DNA of 15,730 bases from Flavobacteriales bacterium UBA1995 (lineage in GTDB: Bacteria > Bacteroidota > Bacteroidia > Flavobacteriales_D > Sanyastnellaceae), in assembly GCA_002336475.1 (NCBI GenBank), contig DDCX01000113.1:2676-18405 (forward strand). Direction: 5' to 3'. The notes under the pieces are model-generated. The model did not search any database. It had not been told where the DNA came from and saw nothing but the letters and a program-made list of their open reading frames with translations. The stretch's first letter is position 1, and each line of letters begins with the position of its first letter. A program made the translations under genes and the position numbers. This document shows, in pieces, positions 1 to 8,100 of the stretch.

Positions 1-1079
1 TGGTATTCAGGACTCTTCTCAATGGAGAGCGGCGCGGAAATGCTCGCCACTTTTTTCAAGGGCCACCACGCCCATCCAATCTGCAAATCCTCCAGCAAGT
101 GGATGGCATCGCGGAACCAGACATTGGAGTTCTCTCCACTCTCACCGAGGTACAGCGGAACGTTGTAAGCACTGCGGATGCTGGTGGCAAAATTCATGGA
201 ACCCTCATCGTTGTAGCTCCAATACTTGTGAGGTGAGTACACCAACTGGTCATCCCAAGGCGGCGTCAAACCTGAAAAATCATTGGCCCACCAATTGCCC
301 TCAATGAAGATGATGTGATCGGGGTCAACGGAACGGATGCTGTCTGTGCACTGCACATACAAGCTGCGCAGCGCTGTGCCTCCAGGTAAATCCCAATTGG
401 GCTCGTTGAGCAGGTCATAACCCGCCACCCAATCTTCATCGACGTAGTGTTCGGCCAAACGCTTCCACAAGGCGGCCATTTTATTCCGGTTATCCACGCT
501 CTCCCAGAGCGATGGCTTGGTGGGGTCATAGTCTGAAATGGCCGCATCGTACCCCTGTCCTCCAGGGGCGCCATGCAAGTCCAGCACGACATACATCTCA
601 TTTTGCTTGCACCAAGAAATGAGGCTGTCACTCAATTCAAAACCAAGCTCGAGCCAGGTGTTTTCGCCCGGTACAGGCTCCTCCTCGATGGGAAGGGTAA
701 ACAAGTTGTAGTGCATCGGCAGACGCACAGAATTGAACCCCCATGATTTCATGGCGTCGATGTCGGCCTTCGTCACATGGTTTTGGAGCCAAGCGGTGTA
801 GAAATCGTCGGTCGCCTCCTCGCCAATCAGTTGCTCAATTTTATTTCGGATTTCGAACTGCGCATTGGCAAAACCCGCAGTTTGAAGCATGTATCCCTCT
901 TGGAGCATCCATCCTCCAAGTCCCATCCCCCTCAACAAAACGGCATCTCCGGCTTCATTCACAATCAAGGGGCCATCGGTTGAAAGTCGGTGCTGGCCGG
1001 CGACAGACAAGGGGGCCATCAGCGCAATAAACAGTGCAGCAAAAACACCATGCCGCAAGACAATGTGGAGATTAACCAT
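1..1079 (-). CDS. GH5-family endoglucanase-like secreted glycoside hydrolase (3' end outside window)
   Basis: This is a retaining endo-beta-glucanase-like enzyme, probably acting on cellulose, mixed-linkage or other beta-glucans outside the cytoplasm. The 359 codons in the window begin with a Sec signal peptide (residues 1-29, hydrophobic VFAALFIALMAPL, then VAGQ). They continue into a GH5 barrel: LLRGMGLGGWM (49-58), FNSVRLPMHY (115-124), YVVLDLHGAPGGQ (163-175), YDLLNEPN (221-228) with the expected acid/base Glu226, YSPHKYW (281-287), and LGESGEN (311-317) with the expected nucleophile Glu313, followed by WAWWPLKK. Both catalytic glutamates are therefore present. The left edge cuts the gene after the nucleophile, so any binding or T9SS sorting domain is unseen. 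The start at 1079 is chosen because it gives a complete signal peptide; no clear Shine-Dalgarno precedes it, as is usual in Bacteroidota. It is divergent from the GH16 gene. The family call is strong; the exact substrate is inference. Confidence 0.94.
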   Translation of the reverse strand, partial: MVNLHIVLRHGVFAALFIALMAPLSVAGQHRLSTDGPLIVNEAGDAVLLRGMGLGGWMLQEGYMLQTAGFANAQFEIRNKIEQLIGEEATDDFYTAWLQNHVTKADIDAMKSWGFNSVRLPMHYNLFTLPIEEEPVPGENTWLELGFELSDSLISWCKQNEMYVVLDLHGAPGGQGYDAAISDYDPTKPSLWESVDNRNKMAALWKRLAEHYVDEDWVAGYDLLNEPNWDLPGGTALRSLYVQCTDSIRSVDPDHIIFIEGNWWANDFSGLTPPWDDQLVYSPHKYWSYNDEGSMNFATSIRSAYNVPLYLGESGENSNVWFRDAIHLLEDLQIGWAWWPLKKVASISAPLSIEKSPEY

Positions 1080-1237
1080 AGGTCGAAAATAACGCTTCCG
1101 AAAGAGGTTCGTGTAGAAAACACACTTTATGTCCTTGCCCAACATTACAGGCGGGTTGTTCAAGGGGACAAAGCCACACAAATCCATCACCACCCCGCCT
1201 ACACAAGTCTATCTTTGCTGCCGACGCTGCTAGGAAA
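1080..1237. promoter_or_regulatory. Divergent intergenic promoter region between GH5 and GH16 genes
   Basis: These 158 bp separate two start codons facing away from each other, so they must hold the promoters of both beta-glucanase genes unless transcription reads through. No open reading frame here has protein-like features. A short interrupted repeat (GTGT and ACAC about 7 bases apart near 1111-1125) is the only operator-like structure seen, and it is weak. I found no good -7 element on the minus strand for the GH5 gene. Confidence 0.6.
1210..1217 (+). promoter_or_regulatory. Putative Bacteroidota -7 promoter element (TATCTTTG)
   Basis: The octamer TATCTTTG matches the Bacteroidota -7 consensus TAnnTTTG exactly and ends 20 bases before the GH16 start codon at 1238, which would give a short leader. 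A TTG at the expected -33 spacing is not obvious; the nearest TTG, near 1156, is too far upstream. The assignment rests on one element and its position only. Confidence 0.5.
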
Positions 1238-2413
1238 ATGAAAACAATACTCACGTTAACCGCTGTTGCCGGCTTGATTTTCTTCTCGGGATGCAAGCAA
1301 GATGAAGCCCCCGTGGTCGTTCCCGAAATCCAGTTTCCCATTGACATCAGCGGCTTGGAAAACGAGGAGAACCGGTTCTTTGAGTTTCCACTGGTCATGA
1401 ACCAATCGACGACCAGAGACGTCATTGTTTACTTCGAAACCCGTCCCATTACTGCGGAAGAAAATTCCGATTACATCCCAGTACAAGACTCATTGATCAT
1501 CCGCTGTGGCACAGCCTCAGCCACCATTTCCGTAGAAATCGTAGTCGATGAATTCACAGAAGAAGACGAGCAATTTCGAGTGGTCATCACAGGCACCAGT
1601 GGAGCATTCCTCGTTGGCGGAGTGCAAGAAGCCACCGGCACCATCCTCAACGATGACACCCTCATCGGTGTCACTGACGCCGGTTACGTTTCAGCAGAAA
1701 GCTACCCGGGCAAATCATTGGTATGGTCCGATGAATTCAACGAGACGTCCATTGACCTGCAAAACTGGACTTACGACCTTGGGGCCAGCGGATGGGGCAA
1801 CCAAGAGCTTCAGAATTACACTTCAAACGACGAGAATTCATACGTGTCCAACGGCAACCTGTTCATCGTCGCCAAAGAAGAGGGCATCCACTACACATCG
1901 GCCCGCATGAAGTCCATCGGATTGCAAGAATTCCAATATGGCCGCATTGATGTTCGCGCCATCCTCCCCTTCGGCCAAGGCATTTGGCCAGCCATCTGGA
2001 TGTTGGGCGCCAACTTCCCTAACTCGGGTTGGCCCTCTTGCGGTGAAATTGACATCATGGAGCTGTTGGGATCCTCCCCCAGTACGGTGCACGGTACCAT
2101 CCACTTTGGCGCTGACTGGACGCAGCACAATTACGTCGGACAAGGGACCAGCCTTCCCTCCGGCGAGACTTTTGCAGATGAATTCCATGTGTTTTCCATC
2201 GATTGGAATGAAGACGGCATCACCTGGTTCATCGATGACCAGCCCTTTTACTCGGTCACTTCAACGGTGACCGGGGGCCAGCCCTATCCCTTTGACAACC
2301 CCTTCTTTTTCATCCTCAATGTGGCTGTGGGGGGACAATGGCCAGGTTATCCCGACGCCACCACCACCTTCCCTCAATTCATGGCCGTCGACTACGTGCG
2401 GGTATTCCAATAA
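1238..2413 (+). CDS. GH16 laminarinase-like beta-glucanase, lipoprotein with N-terminal Calx-beta-like domain
   Basis: This is a predicted surface-anchored endo-beta-1,3(4)-glucanase of 391 residues. It starts with a lipoprotein signal peptide (hydrophobic 4-16, lipobox FSGC with Cys19); the following KQDE resembles surface-export signals of Bacteroidota lipoproteins. Residues about 35-141 look like a Calx-beta domain (acidic TEEDEQFRVVI at 107-117, ending GTILNDD). The GH16 jelly roll spans about 160-391: LVWSDEFNE (161-169), GWGNQELQNYT (185-195), WPAIWML (250-256), the catalytic GEIDIME (269-275) with nucleophile Glu270, Asp272 and acid/base Glu275, then GGQWPG (365-370) and the terminal VDYVRVF strand. 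The extra residue in ExDxxE (EIDIME) is the form typical of laminarinase-type GH16 members. The start at 1238 directly precedes the signal peptide. It is divergent from GH5 and convergent with the CDGSH gene. Laminarin is the likely substrate by family; mixed-linkage glucan is possible. Confidence 0.96.
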   Translation: MKTILTLTAVAGLIFFSGCKQDEAPVVVPEIQFPIDISGLENEENRFFEFPLVMNQSTTRDVIVYFETRPITAEENSDYIPVQDSLIIRCGTASATISVEIVVDEFTEEDEQFRVVITGTSGAFLVGGVQEATGTILNDDTLIGVTDAGYVSAESYPGKSLVWSDEFNETSIDLQNWTYDLGASGWGNQELQNYTSNDENSYVSNGNLFIVAKEEGIHYTSARMKSIGLQEFQYGRIDVRAILPFGQGIWPAIWMLGANFPNSGWPSCGEIDIMELLGSSPSTVHGTIHFGADWTQHNYVGQGTSLPSGETFADEFHVFSIDWNEDGITWFIDDQPFYSVTSTVTGGQPYPFDNPFFFILNVAVGGQWPGYPDATTTFPQFMAVDYVRVFQ

Positions 2414-2427
2414 CCTGTCCCAGCAAA

Positions 2428-2464
2428 AACGGCTGCGACCCCGTTGAGGAGGACCGCAGCCGTT
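2428..2464 (-). terminator. Bidirectional hairpin terminator between convergent genes
   Basis: A perfect 10-bp inverted repeat (AACGGCTGCG at 2428-2437 and CGCAGCCGTT at 2455-2464) encloses a 17-base loop. Read on the minus strand the stem is followed by a run of five T (the complement of 2425-2429), making it a good intrinsic terminator for the Crp/YceI/CDGSH transcript, whose last stop is at 2483. Read on the plus strand it follows the GH16 stop by 14 bases but has only a weak T-rich tail, so it may also end that transcript less efficiently. Confidence 0.8.
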
Positions 2465-2482
2465 GCATTTGCCTTGAGGGCA

Positions 2483-2722
2483 TTATCCCCCAACGTGAGA
2501 CCCGTCGCAGTAAGGAGGGTTCTTGGTCTTTTTGCACGCGCACAGGGCAGCCTTACCGTCTTTCTTGGCCCCAAATACATGGGGTGCAAACTGTGTTCCG
2601 CGATGGGCACCGTTGCACCAAGGTTGGTTTTCAGACCGACCACAAGAGCACCATGCGTAGGTGGCACCCTCCTTGAGGTCTTGCATAACAGGAGCCGTAC
2701 CCCCAGATTCTGGCTTATCCAT
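2483..2722 (-). CDS. Tandem CDGSH-type iron-sulfur domain protein
   Basis: This small protein of 79 residues has two complete CDGSH-type 2Fe-2S ligand sets. The first is CSCGRSENQPWCNGAH (Cys25, Cys27, Cys36, His40) and the second CACKKTKNPPYCDGSH (Cys61, Cys63, Cys72, His76). Each follows the family pattern CxC-x8-C-x3-H with three-Cys, one-His coordination, so each half should hold one cluster, as in CISD3/MiNT-like and bacterial tandem CDGSH proteins. The first motif carries Asn where the name motif has Asp (CNGAH). There is no signal peptide or membrane segment, so it should be a soluble cytoplasmic protein. It starts 8 bases after the YceI-family stop codon, which makes co-transcription likely. 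Family members are linked to redox sensing, cluster transfer or electron transfer; the precise role here is not known. Confidence 0.94.
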   Translation of the reverse strand: MDKPESGGTAPVMQDLKEGATYAWCSCGRSENQPWCNGAHRGTQFAPHVFGAKKDGKAALCACKKTKNPPYCDGSHVGG

Positions 2723-2730
2723 ATCCTAGA

Positions 2731-3297
2731 TTACTTGGTCTCGAGATGCACAGTAAGGGTAATCTCATCCAAGATGGCCTCGTCACCCAAGTTGTCAAAG
2801 AAGGAGCCCGAGCCGTAACGCACATTGAATGCCGCGCGGTCAATGACCAGCACAGCATCATACCTGCCATCTAGCTCCACCACCTCAAAGTTGACCGGCT
2901 TGGTCTCGCCTTTGATGGTGGCTTCGGCGTTGACAGTGGACTTGCCCCCTTGAAACGGTGTTGCAGACTTGATCTCGAGCTTGGCCGTCGGGAATTTCTC
3001 CACGTCAAAAAAGTCCGCAGACTTCAAGTGACCCATGAGGTTCGCTCCTACAGTTTCGGGCAAGTCCGCATTGGTCATGCTGTTCATGTCTATGGTAAAA
3101 GACCCCCCTACCAAAGCACCAGATTGAAATTCAAGTTCACCCGATGTGACGGCGATGTTGCCATTGTGCATTTTGCCAAGTGCATTGCCTCCGTCCCAGC
3201 GAATGCTTGAAGATGGAGCGTTAATGCGAACGGATTGTCCGAAGATGGAGCCACTGACCAACAAGAGTGCGGCCAGGGTTTGAATTGCTTTGTTCAT
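2731..3297 (-). CDS. YceI-family periplasmic protein (lipocalin-like)
   Basis: The protein of 188 residues has a Sec signal peptide (MNKAIQTLAALLLVSGSIFGQ) followed by a full YceI domain. Family features visible are IRWDGGNALGKMHNGNI near the start, then GGSFTIDMNSMTNAD, LMGHLKSADFFDVEKFPTAKL, a central ATIKGETKPV strand, and AVLVIDRAAFNVRYGSGSF near the end. YceI proteins form a lipocalin-like barrel that binds polyisoprenoid or other amphiphilic molecules, and many are periplasmic stress proteins. The reading frame is open up to 3354, but the ATG at 3297 is chosen because it places the signal peptide at the N-terminus; the extra 19 residues upstream are not signal-like. It lies 60 bp downstream of the Crp-like gene and 8 bp upstream of the CDGSH gene, all on the minus strand. 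The ligand cannot be told from sequence. Confidence 0.94.
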   Translation of the reverse strand: MNKAIQTLAALLLVSGSIFGQSVRINAPSSSIRWDGGNALGKMHNGNIAVTSGELEFQSGALVGGSFTIDMNSMTNADLPETVGANLMGHLKSADFFDVEKFPTAKLEIKSATPFQGGKSTVNAEATIKGETKPVNFEVVELDGRYDAVLVIDRAAFNVRYGSGSFFDNLGDEAILDEITLTVHLETK

Positions 3298-3357
3298 GAC
3301 AGAATAAATGTTTGGGGTAAAGCTCATCCCCAGCATTCCGTCGGCACTTCGCATAGA

Positions 3358-3936
3358 TTACTTTCTGTCGTCCTTGACCCGGTCACTTCGAAGTTTGCTC
3401 AATGCCTGAGGTGTGATTCCCAGATAAGAAGCAATCAATTTTTGAGTGATGCGCCCTGACAACTCCGGGTAGGTTTCCAAAAAGTACTCGTAACGCTCCA
3501 AAGCACTGGTGCTCATCATCATAAGAACACGTCGCTGAAGTACACCAGCCCTGCGCAACATGCGTTGCCATTCCATCTGCATGTCACCTTTTAACATCTT
3601 GGCCTCGACCTCAAAAATGGGCCGCATCACCACCACACTGTCCTCTAAAGCCTCAATGGCGAGCTTGCTTGAGACCCCATACCCAGCGGCTTCCAAATCA
3701 GCGAGAATCCAACCTTCGGGAGCAAACAAAAAAGTGTGCTCCTTGCCCAATTCGTCGATGAAATATGAGCGCAACAAGCCACTGACCACTTCAAACGCTT
3801 GGCTCGGGCGGCCGCCTGCCTCCATCAATACCTCTCCTTTCTGGACGTTGATTTCTTTCACCACACGAAATAAGTAACAACTCCCTGAGGTCTTGCCGTC
3901 GTGGACTGACTTAATTTTCGTGCATGGACAGCACAC
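3358..3936 (-). CDS. Crp/Fnr-family transcriptional regulator
   Basis: The frame gives up to 192 residues, the usual size for the short Crp-like regulators of Bacteroidota. Residues about 25-110 form a cyclic-nucleotide-binding-like beta-roll (KGEVLMEAGG at 33-42, FEVVSGLLRSYFIDELGKEHT, IEALEDSVVVM). A linking helix follows, with SALERYEYFLETYPELSGRI at 144-163. The winged-helix end has KLIASYLGITPQALSKLR (166-183), a classic recognition-helix pattern. The arginine/serine phosphate-binding signature of true cAMP-binding Crp is not visible, so the effector is unknown. The ATG at 3936 lies 13 bp inside the divergent oxidoreductase gene, and the first 24 residues (several Cys) do not look like the family. 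GTG codons at 3864 or 3861 are alternative starts. It probably controls its own transcript, which continues into the YceI and CDGSH genes; that link is inference. Confidence 0.88.
   Translation of the reverse strand: MCCPCTKIKSVHDGKTSGSCYLFRVVKEINVQKGEVLMEAGGRPSQAFEVVSGLLRSYFIDELGKEHTFLFAPEGWILADLEAAGYGVSSKLAIEALEDSVVVMRPIFEVEAKMLKGDMQMEWQRMLRRAGVLQRRVLMMMSTSALERYEYFLETYPELSGRITQKLIASYLGITPQALSKLRSDRVKDDRK
3893..3919 (+). promoter_or_regulatory. Possible promoter of the YhiN/BaiN-like gene, near-leaderless
   Basis: A TTG at 3893-3895 is followed, after 16 bases, by TAATTTTC at 3912-3919, one mismatch from the Bacteroidota -7 consensus TAnnTTTG. The element ends only four bases before the ATG at 3924, which would give a leaderless or nearly leaderless mRNA. 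It lies inside the longest reading of the divergent Crp-like gene. Spacing is slightly short for the consensus, so this is a weak call. Confidence 0.3.
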
Positions 3937-5141
3937 AACATGTCGCCGTGATTGGTGGAGGGGCTGCTGGTTTTTTTGCGGCCTTGTCTGCGGCCCAACA
4001 CCATCCCAACGCCGAAGTCGTTCTGTTCGAGAAGTCCAATAAACTGCTCGCCAAAGTCAAAGTCTCAGGGGGCGGCCGGTGCAACGTCACCCACGCGTGT
4101 TTTTCCCCTGCTGTTCTGGCCAAAAGCTATCCCCGAGGAGGGAAGCAACTCAAAAAAGCCTTTTCAGAATTTCACGCTACACACACTGTGGAATGGTTCA
4201 CAACACGCGGCGTTCCGCTCAAAACGGAGGAAGACGGCCGCATGTTCCCAGAGGCCAATACCTCTCAAGCCATCATAGACTGTCTGATGCGCGAAGCAGA
4301 TTCGGCCGGAATCGACATTCGCATGTCCTCGCCCATTCGTGAAATCAAGCCATCAACGTCAAATACAGGAGGCTTTGACCTTCATGGTGAACGGTTCGAC
4401 CGCGTTATTGTAGCCTCTGGCGGCAGCCCAAAACCCACCGGATTCGATTGGATCCGTGCATGGGGACACACCATCAGTGAGCCCGTGCCCTCTCTGTTCA
4501 CCTTCAACATGCCCAAGGAATCGGTGACTGCGCGCATGGGACTGGTGGTCCAAGACGCCATCGTTCGCATCCAAGGCACCAAACTGTCCCACCAGGGCCC
4601 TGTCCTGATCACACATTGGGGCATGAGCGGGCCAGCTGTGCTCAAATTGTCGGCTTGGGGTGCACGCGAACTGGAGCAACGCGGTTACAGCTTTGCCATC
4701 CAAGTCAATTGGGTGGGATTGTCCAATGAATCTGAGGTGTCGGAACTCATGTCGGCGACGGCCGCTGAAGCCCACAAGAAGAAATTGGTCAATGCCTGTC
4801 CTTTTGACCTTCCCAAGAATTTCTGGCAATTTCTGCTCGAAAAGTCAGGCCTGGACACCAACACGCCCTGGATGGAATTGGGCAAAAAAGGCCGAAACAG
4901 GTTGGTCAACATCCTGCTCAATGACACCTACCAGGTCAAGGGAAAAACCACCTTTAAGGAAGAGTTCGTGACCTGTGGTGGCGTGGCCTTGGGAGAGGTC
5001 GACTTTAAGACCATGCAAAGCCGGGTGGTGCCGGGACTCTACTTCGCTGGAGAAGTACTCGACGTAGATGGCATCACCGGCGGTTTCAATTTCCAAGCGG
5101 CTTGGACCACAGGATTTGTGGCAGGACAGCTCAAAGGTTAA
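3924..5141 (+). CDS. YhiN/BaiN (HI0933)-family NAD(P)/FAD-dependent oxidoreductase
   Basis: This is a 405-residue cytoplasmic flavoprotein of normal family length. The N-terminal Rossmann motif VAVIGGGAAGFFAA (7-20) binds FAD, with VVLFEKSNKLLAKV ending in the acidic residue that contacts the ribose. It is followed by the family signature KVSGGGRCNVTH (46-57). Further along are EDGRMFPE, RVIVASGGSPKPT, GPVLITHWGMSGPAVLKLSAW, FVTCGGVALGEVDF, and the C-terminal flavin-closing segment GLYFAGEVLDVDGITGGFNFQAAWTTG. The family includes the bile-acid pathway enzyme BaiN and E. coli YhiN, but most members have no proven substrate, so none is assigned. The ATG at 3924 is chosen because the Rossmann motif begins within ten residues. 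The gene is divergent from the Crp-like gene and convergent with GH3, 18 bp from its stop. Confidence 0.95.
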   Translation: MDSTQHVAVIGGGAAGFFAALSAAQHHPNAEVVLFEKSNKLLAKVKVSGGGRCNVTHACFSPAVLAKSYPRGGKQLKKAFSEFHATHTVEWFTTRGVPLKTEEDGRMFPEANTSQAIIDCLMREADSAGIDIRMSSPIREIKPSTSNTGGFDLHGERFDRVIVASGGSPKPTGFDWIRAWGHTISEPVPSLFTFNMPKESVTARMGLVVQDAIVRIQGTKLSHQGPVLITHWGMSGPAVLKLSAWGARELEQRGYSFAIQVNWVGLSNESEVSELMSATAAEAHKKKLVNACPFDLPKNFWQFLLEKSGLDTNTPWMELGKKGRNRLVNILLNDTYQVKGKTTFKEEFVTCGGVALGEVDFKTMQSRVVPGLYFAGEVLDVDGITGGFNFQAAWTTGFVAGQLKG

Positions 5142-5154
5142 CGCGCCCAGCGTT
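5140..5154. terminator. Small hairpin at the convergent oxidoreductase/GH3 gene ends
   Basis: AACGC (5140-5144) and GCGTT (5150-5154) form a perfect 5-bp stem around a 5-base loop, overlapping the oxidoreductase stop codon and lying just beyond the GH3 stop. No clear T-run follows on either strand, so it would be a weak terminator. It is reported because it fills the only gap between two convergent genes. Confidence 0.35.
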
Positions 5155-5159
5155 TCTCA

Positions 5160-8100
5160 TCAATCGACAACGAGGTTGAGGGAAGAACGGTAATCGGCAC
5201 CCTCCAAACGGATCACGTACAACCCCGACGGCATGCGCAAGCGCGGAAGTTCAATGGACACTCCGTTGCGCACCGTCCCCGCCCAAAGGCGCTGACCATT
5301 CATGTCAAACAGCTCCATCTCTGCCGGTCCAGGAAGACCTTGCAAGCTCAAGGCGTCCTGCGCAGGGTTGGGCATCACCTGAATGTCCAACATGGCCGGT
5401 TGCTGAATGCCTGCGGGGCCCATCAAATCGCCGAAAGCTTGGATCTCCCAGAGGGAATGGCCCCATTCGGTAGCGCGCTGCATTCCCACCACTCGGATGT
5501 AGCGTGCGGCAACATCTGGATAGAAAGTATCGTTGCCACCGTCGCCCTGCAACTCGTGCACCAACGTGGTCCATTCGTTGCCATCCAATGAAACCTCGAG
5601 CTTGTATTCAGAGCTGTACGCCGTTTCCCACGCCAGCACAACCGTCTCCAGATTGTACACGTTGAGCAAGTCCACCGAAATGGTTTGTGGGTCATAAAAA
5701 TCCGAGCTCCAGCGCGTCGAGAAATCCCCATCTACCGCCTCAGATGCTCCCAAGTCACCCGATTCTTGAGAGGTGGCTGTGGCCGGTTTGAGGTAGCAGA
5801 GGTTGGGCACGATCTCCGAATCGGGATCCAAAACATCGACGGTATGTGAGAGGGTATTGTTGTCCTCCATCAGTTCGCTCCACGCTCCATCAGCATCGAC
5901 TTCAGCCGTCACCACCAGGTCATCTAAGCCCTGCACCGTAAAGCTCGAAGTGCTGGCGCACTGCAGCGTGGCTCCCCCGATGAACAGGGTATCCATCAAG
6001 GTTTCCGTGACCGCCACTTCCATGCCGTTCACAGAGAAAGACGTGGACAGCGGTTGGTCCGCTGTAACCGTGGAAGTGCCTTGGTTCTTGACCAAGGCGC
6101 ACAGCATGAGGCTGTCGCCAGAAACCGGATACCGGGGATAGGTGTAAATGCGGGTGACTTCAAAGTCCGGAGCCGCAGTTCCGGGGGTGATTTCAAATGA
6201 AACCGGTGCACTGAGGTCGGCAGAATTCGCCCCAACACGGACCGCATAGGCTCCTACTGCCACTTCGTAGCGGTCCAAACCCTCATCAAAATAATACAGC
6301 TCATTGGCCCCCAAGGTGATGGTCACGGTCTCAGTGGCCCCTGGTTCGAGGTAGACCTTCTCAAAACCTTTGAGCTCCTTGGTGGGCATCCAAACTGGAG
6401 CCGCCTCGTTTTCCAAATACAGCTGCACCACCTCTGCACCCGCTACATCTCCCGTATTGGAGACCTGCACTGTCGCAGTAATTGGAGCACCCGCTGCATA
6501 AGTGGATGCGTCCAGTGCGAGGTCTGAAATGCTGAAGTTGGTGTAGCTCAATCCAAAGCCAAAAGGGTACTGGGGCGTCAGTCCCATCTCGTCATAGTAG
6601 CGGTACCCTCCATTGAAATCGTCTGAGAAATCGTCATTCCAAGCGGGCATTTGGGCGTCATCTACAGGCATGGTCACCGGGAGCTTACCGCTGGGGTTCA
6701 CATCGCCATAGAGCACATCCGCGATGGCGTTGCCCCCCTCCATTCCAGGGTAGAACGCGTACAAGAATCCTTTGATGTCATCAAATGCTGAAGGCACCGA
6801 GCAAATGCCGCCGCTTTTCAAAACCACCACAACGTTGGGGTTGGCTTCGGCCAATTCTTGGATGAGCAACTGTTGCATTCCGGGCAGCTCTACAGAGCCG
6901 TTGGTCCTGTCGACAGGTCCTGGCCAGTAATTCTCGCCCTCTTGCGTTTGGTCAAGGCCACCAACGAAAATGACCACATCGGCAGCCAATGCTGCAGCGC
7001 GCGCGGCAGCAAAACCAGAAGTATCGTTGGTATTGATGGCGCATCCCTGCACATGCGTGACCTGTTCTGCAGGGATCTTATTGAGCACCCCCTGCAAGGG
7101 AGTGATCGCATAGGGCGGGTCGACCCAACTGCTGCCAAATCCATCCAGCTGAGCCACTGCAGCACTGGGCCCAATCAGGGCCACCGAAGCGCCTGTGGCA
7201 AGCGGCAATATGTCATCCTCGTTCTTGAGCAATACCAAGGCCTCGCGTCCAGCATCGAGGCACAGCGCCTGATGTTCTGGGGTATTCGCATCTGTCACGG
7301 GATTGCCCTGCGGCATGTTGTCCATCATCCCCGTCAGGTACTTCACGCGCAGCACCCTGCGCACAGCCCGGTCGAGGTCCTCGTCTGTGATGGCTCCGTT
7401 GATGTAGTCGTTGGTCAACTGCTGCTCATAGGCGGACTCATCCACGTCCATTTCCAAGTCGCAACCTGCCTTGAGGGCCTTGCTGGCATCCCATACCGAG
7501 CCCCAATCGGAAACCACATAAAACGGGAATCCCCAGCGCCCCTTGAGAATGCCGTTGAGCAGGTTGTCGTTTTCTGCAGCCTTGTGGCCGTTCACCAAGT
7601 TGTAGGCATTCATGACCGACATCGCGCCGGCATCCTGCATCACACGGCGAAAGTTGTATCCGTAGTGCTCCATCAACTGCCGCTGGCTCATGGTGTGGTT
7701 CACATTGTGCCGGTTTTCCTGTTTGTTGACCCCGTTGAAATGCTTGATGGTCGCAATCACGGGTTGATTCTGTATGCCTTTGACCACCTCAACGTTCAAA
7801 TGGGCCACGAGGAAAGGATCCTCGCCTCCCGTCTCAGGACTGCGGCCATTGCGGGGGTCGCGGCACAGGTCGAGCGCTGGACCCAACTGCTGGTGCTTGC
7901 CATAGGCGTGAAACTCTACCCCCATGGCACTTCCCACTTCATAGGCAAGGGTTCGGTTCCACGAGGCAGCGATGCCCAATCCCACGGGAAAAGACGTCGC
8001 ATCCACAAACCGCACACCGTGGGGTCCATCCGACATGGTAAAGCCTGGAATGGGCGGCGCCGCATTGTCGGCTGTGGTCCAAAATGTATTGCGGTGGATC

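Noticed and set aside
3314..3331. GGGG...CCCC repeat between the Crp-like and YceI genes as a terminator
   Set aside because: The stem is only four base pairs with mismatches next to it and no T-run, so it does not support separating the two genes.
3298..3354. N-terminal extension of the YceI-family protein from ATG 3354
   Set aside because: The added 19 residues precede an obvious signal peptide and have no family similarity; the start at 3297 is better.
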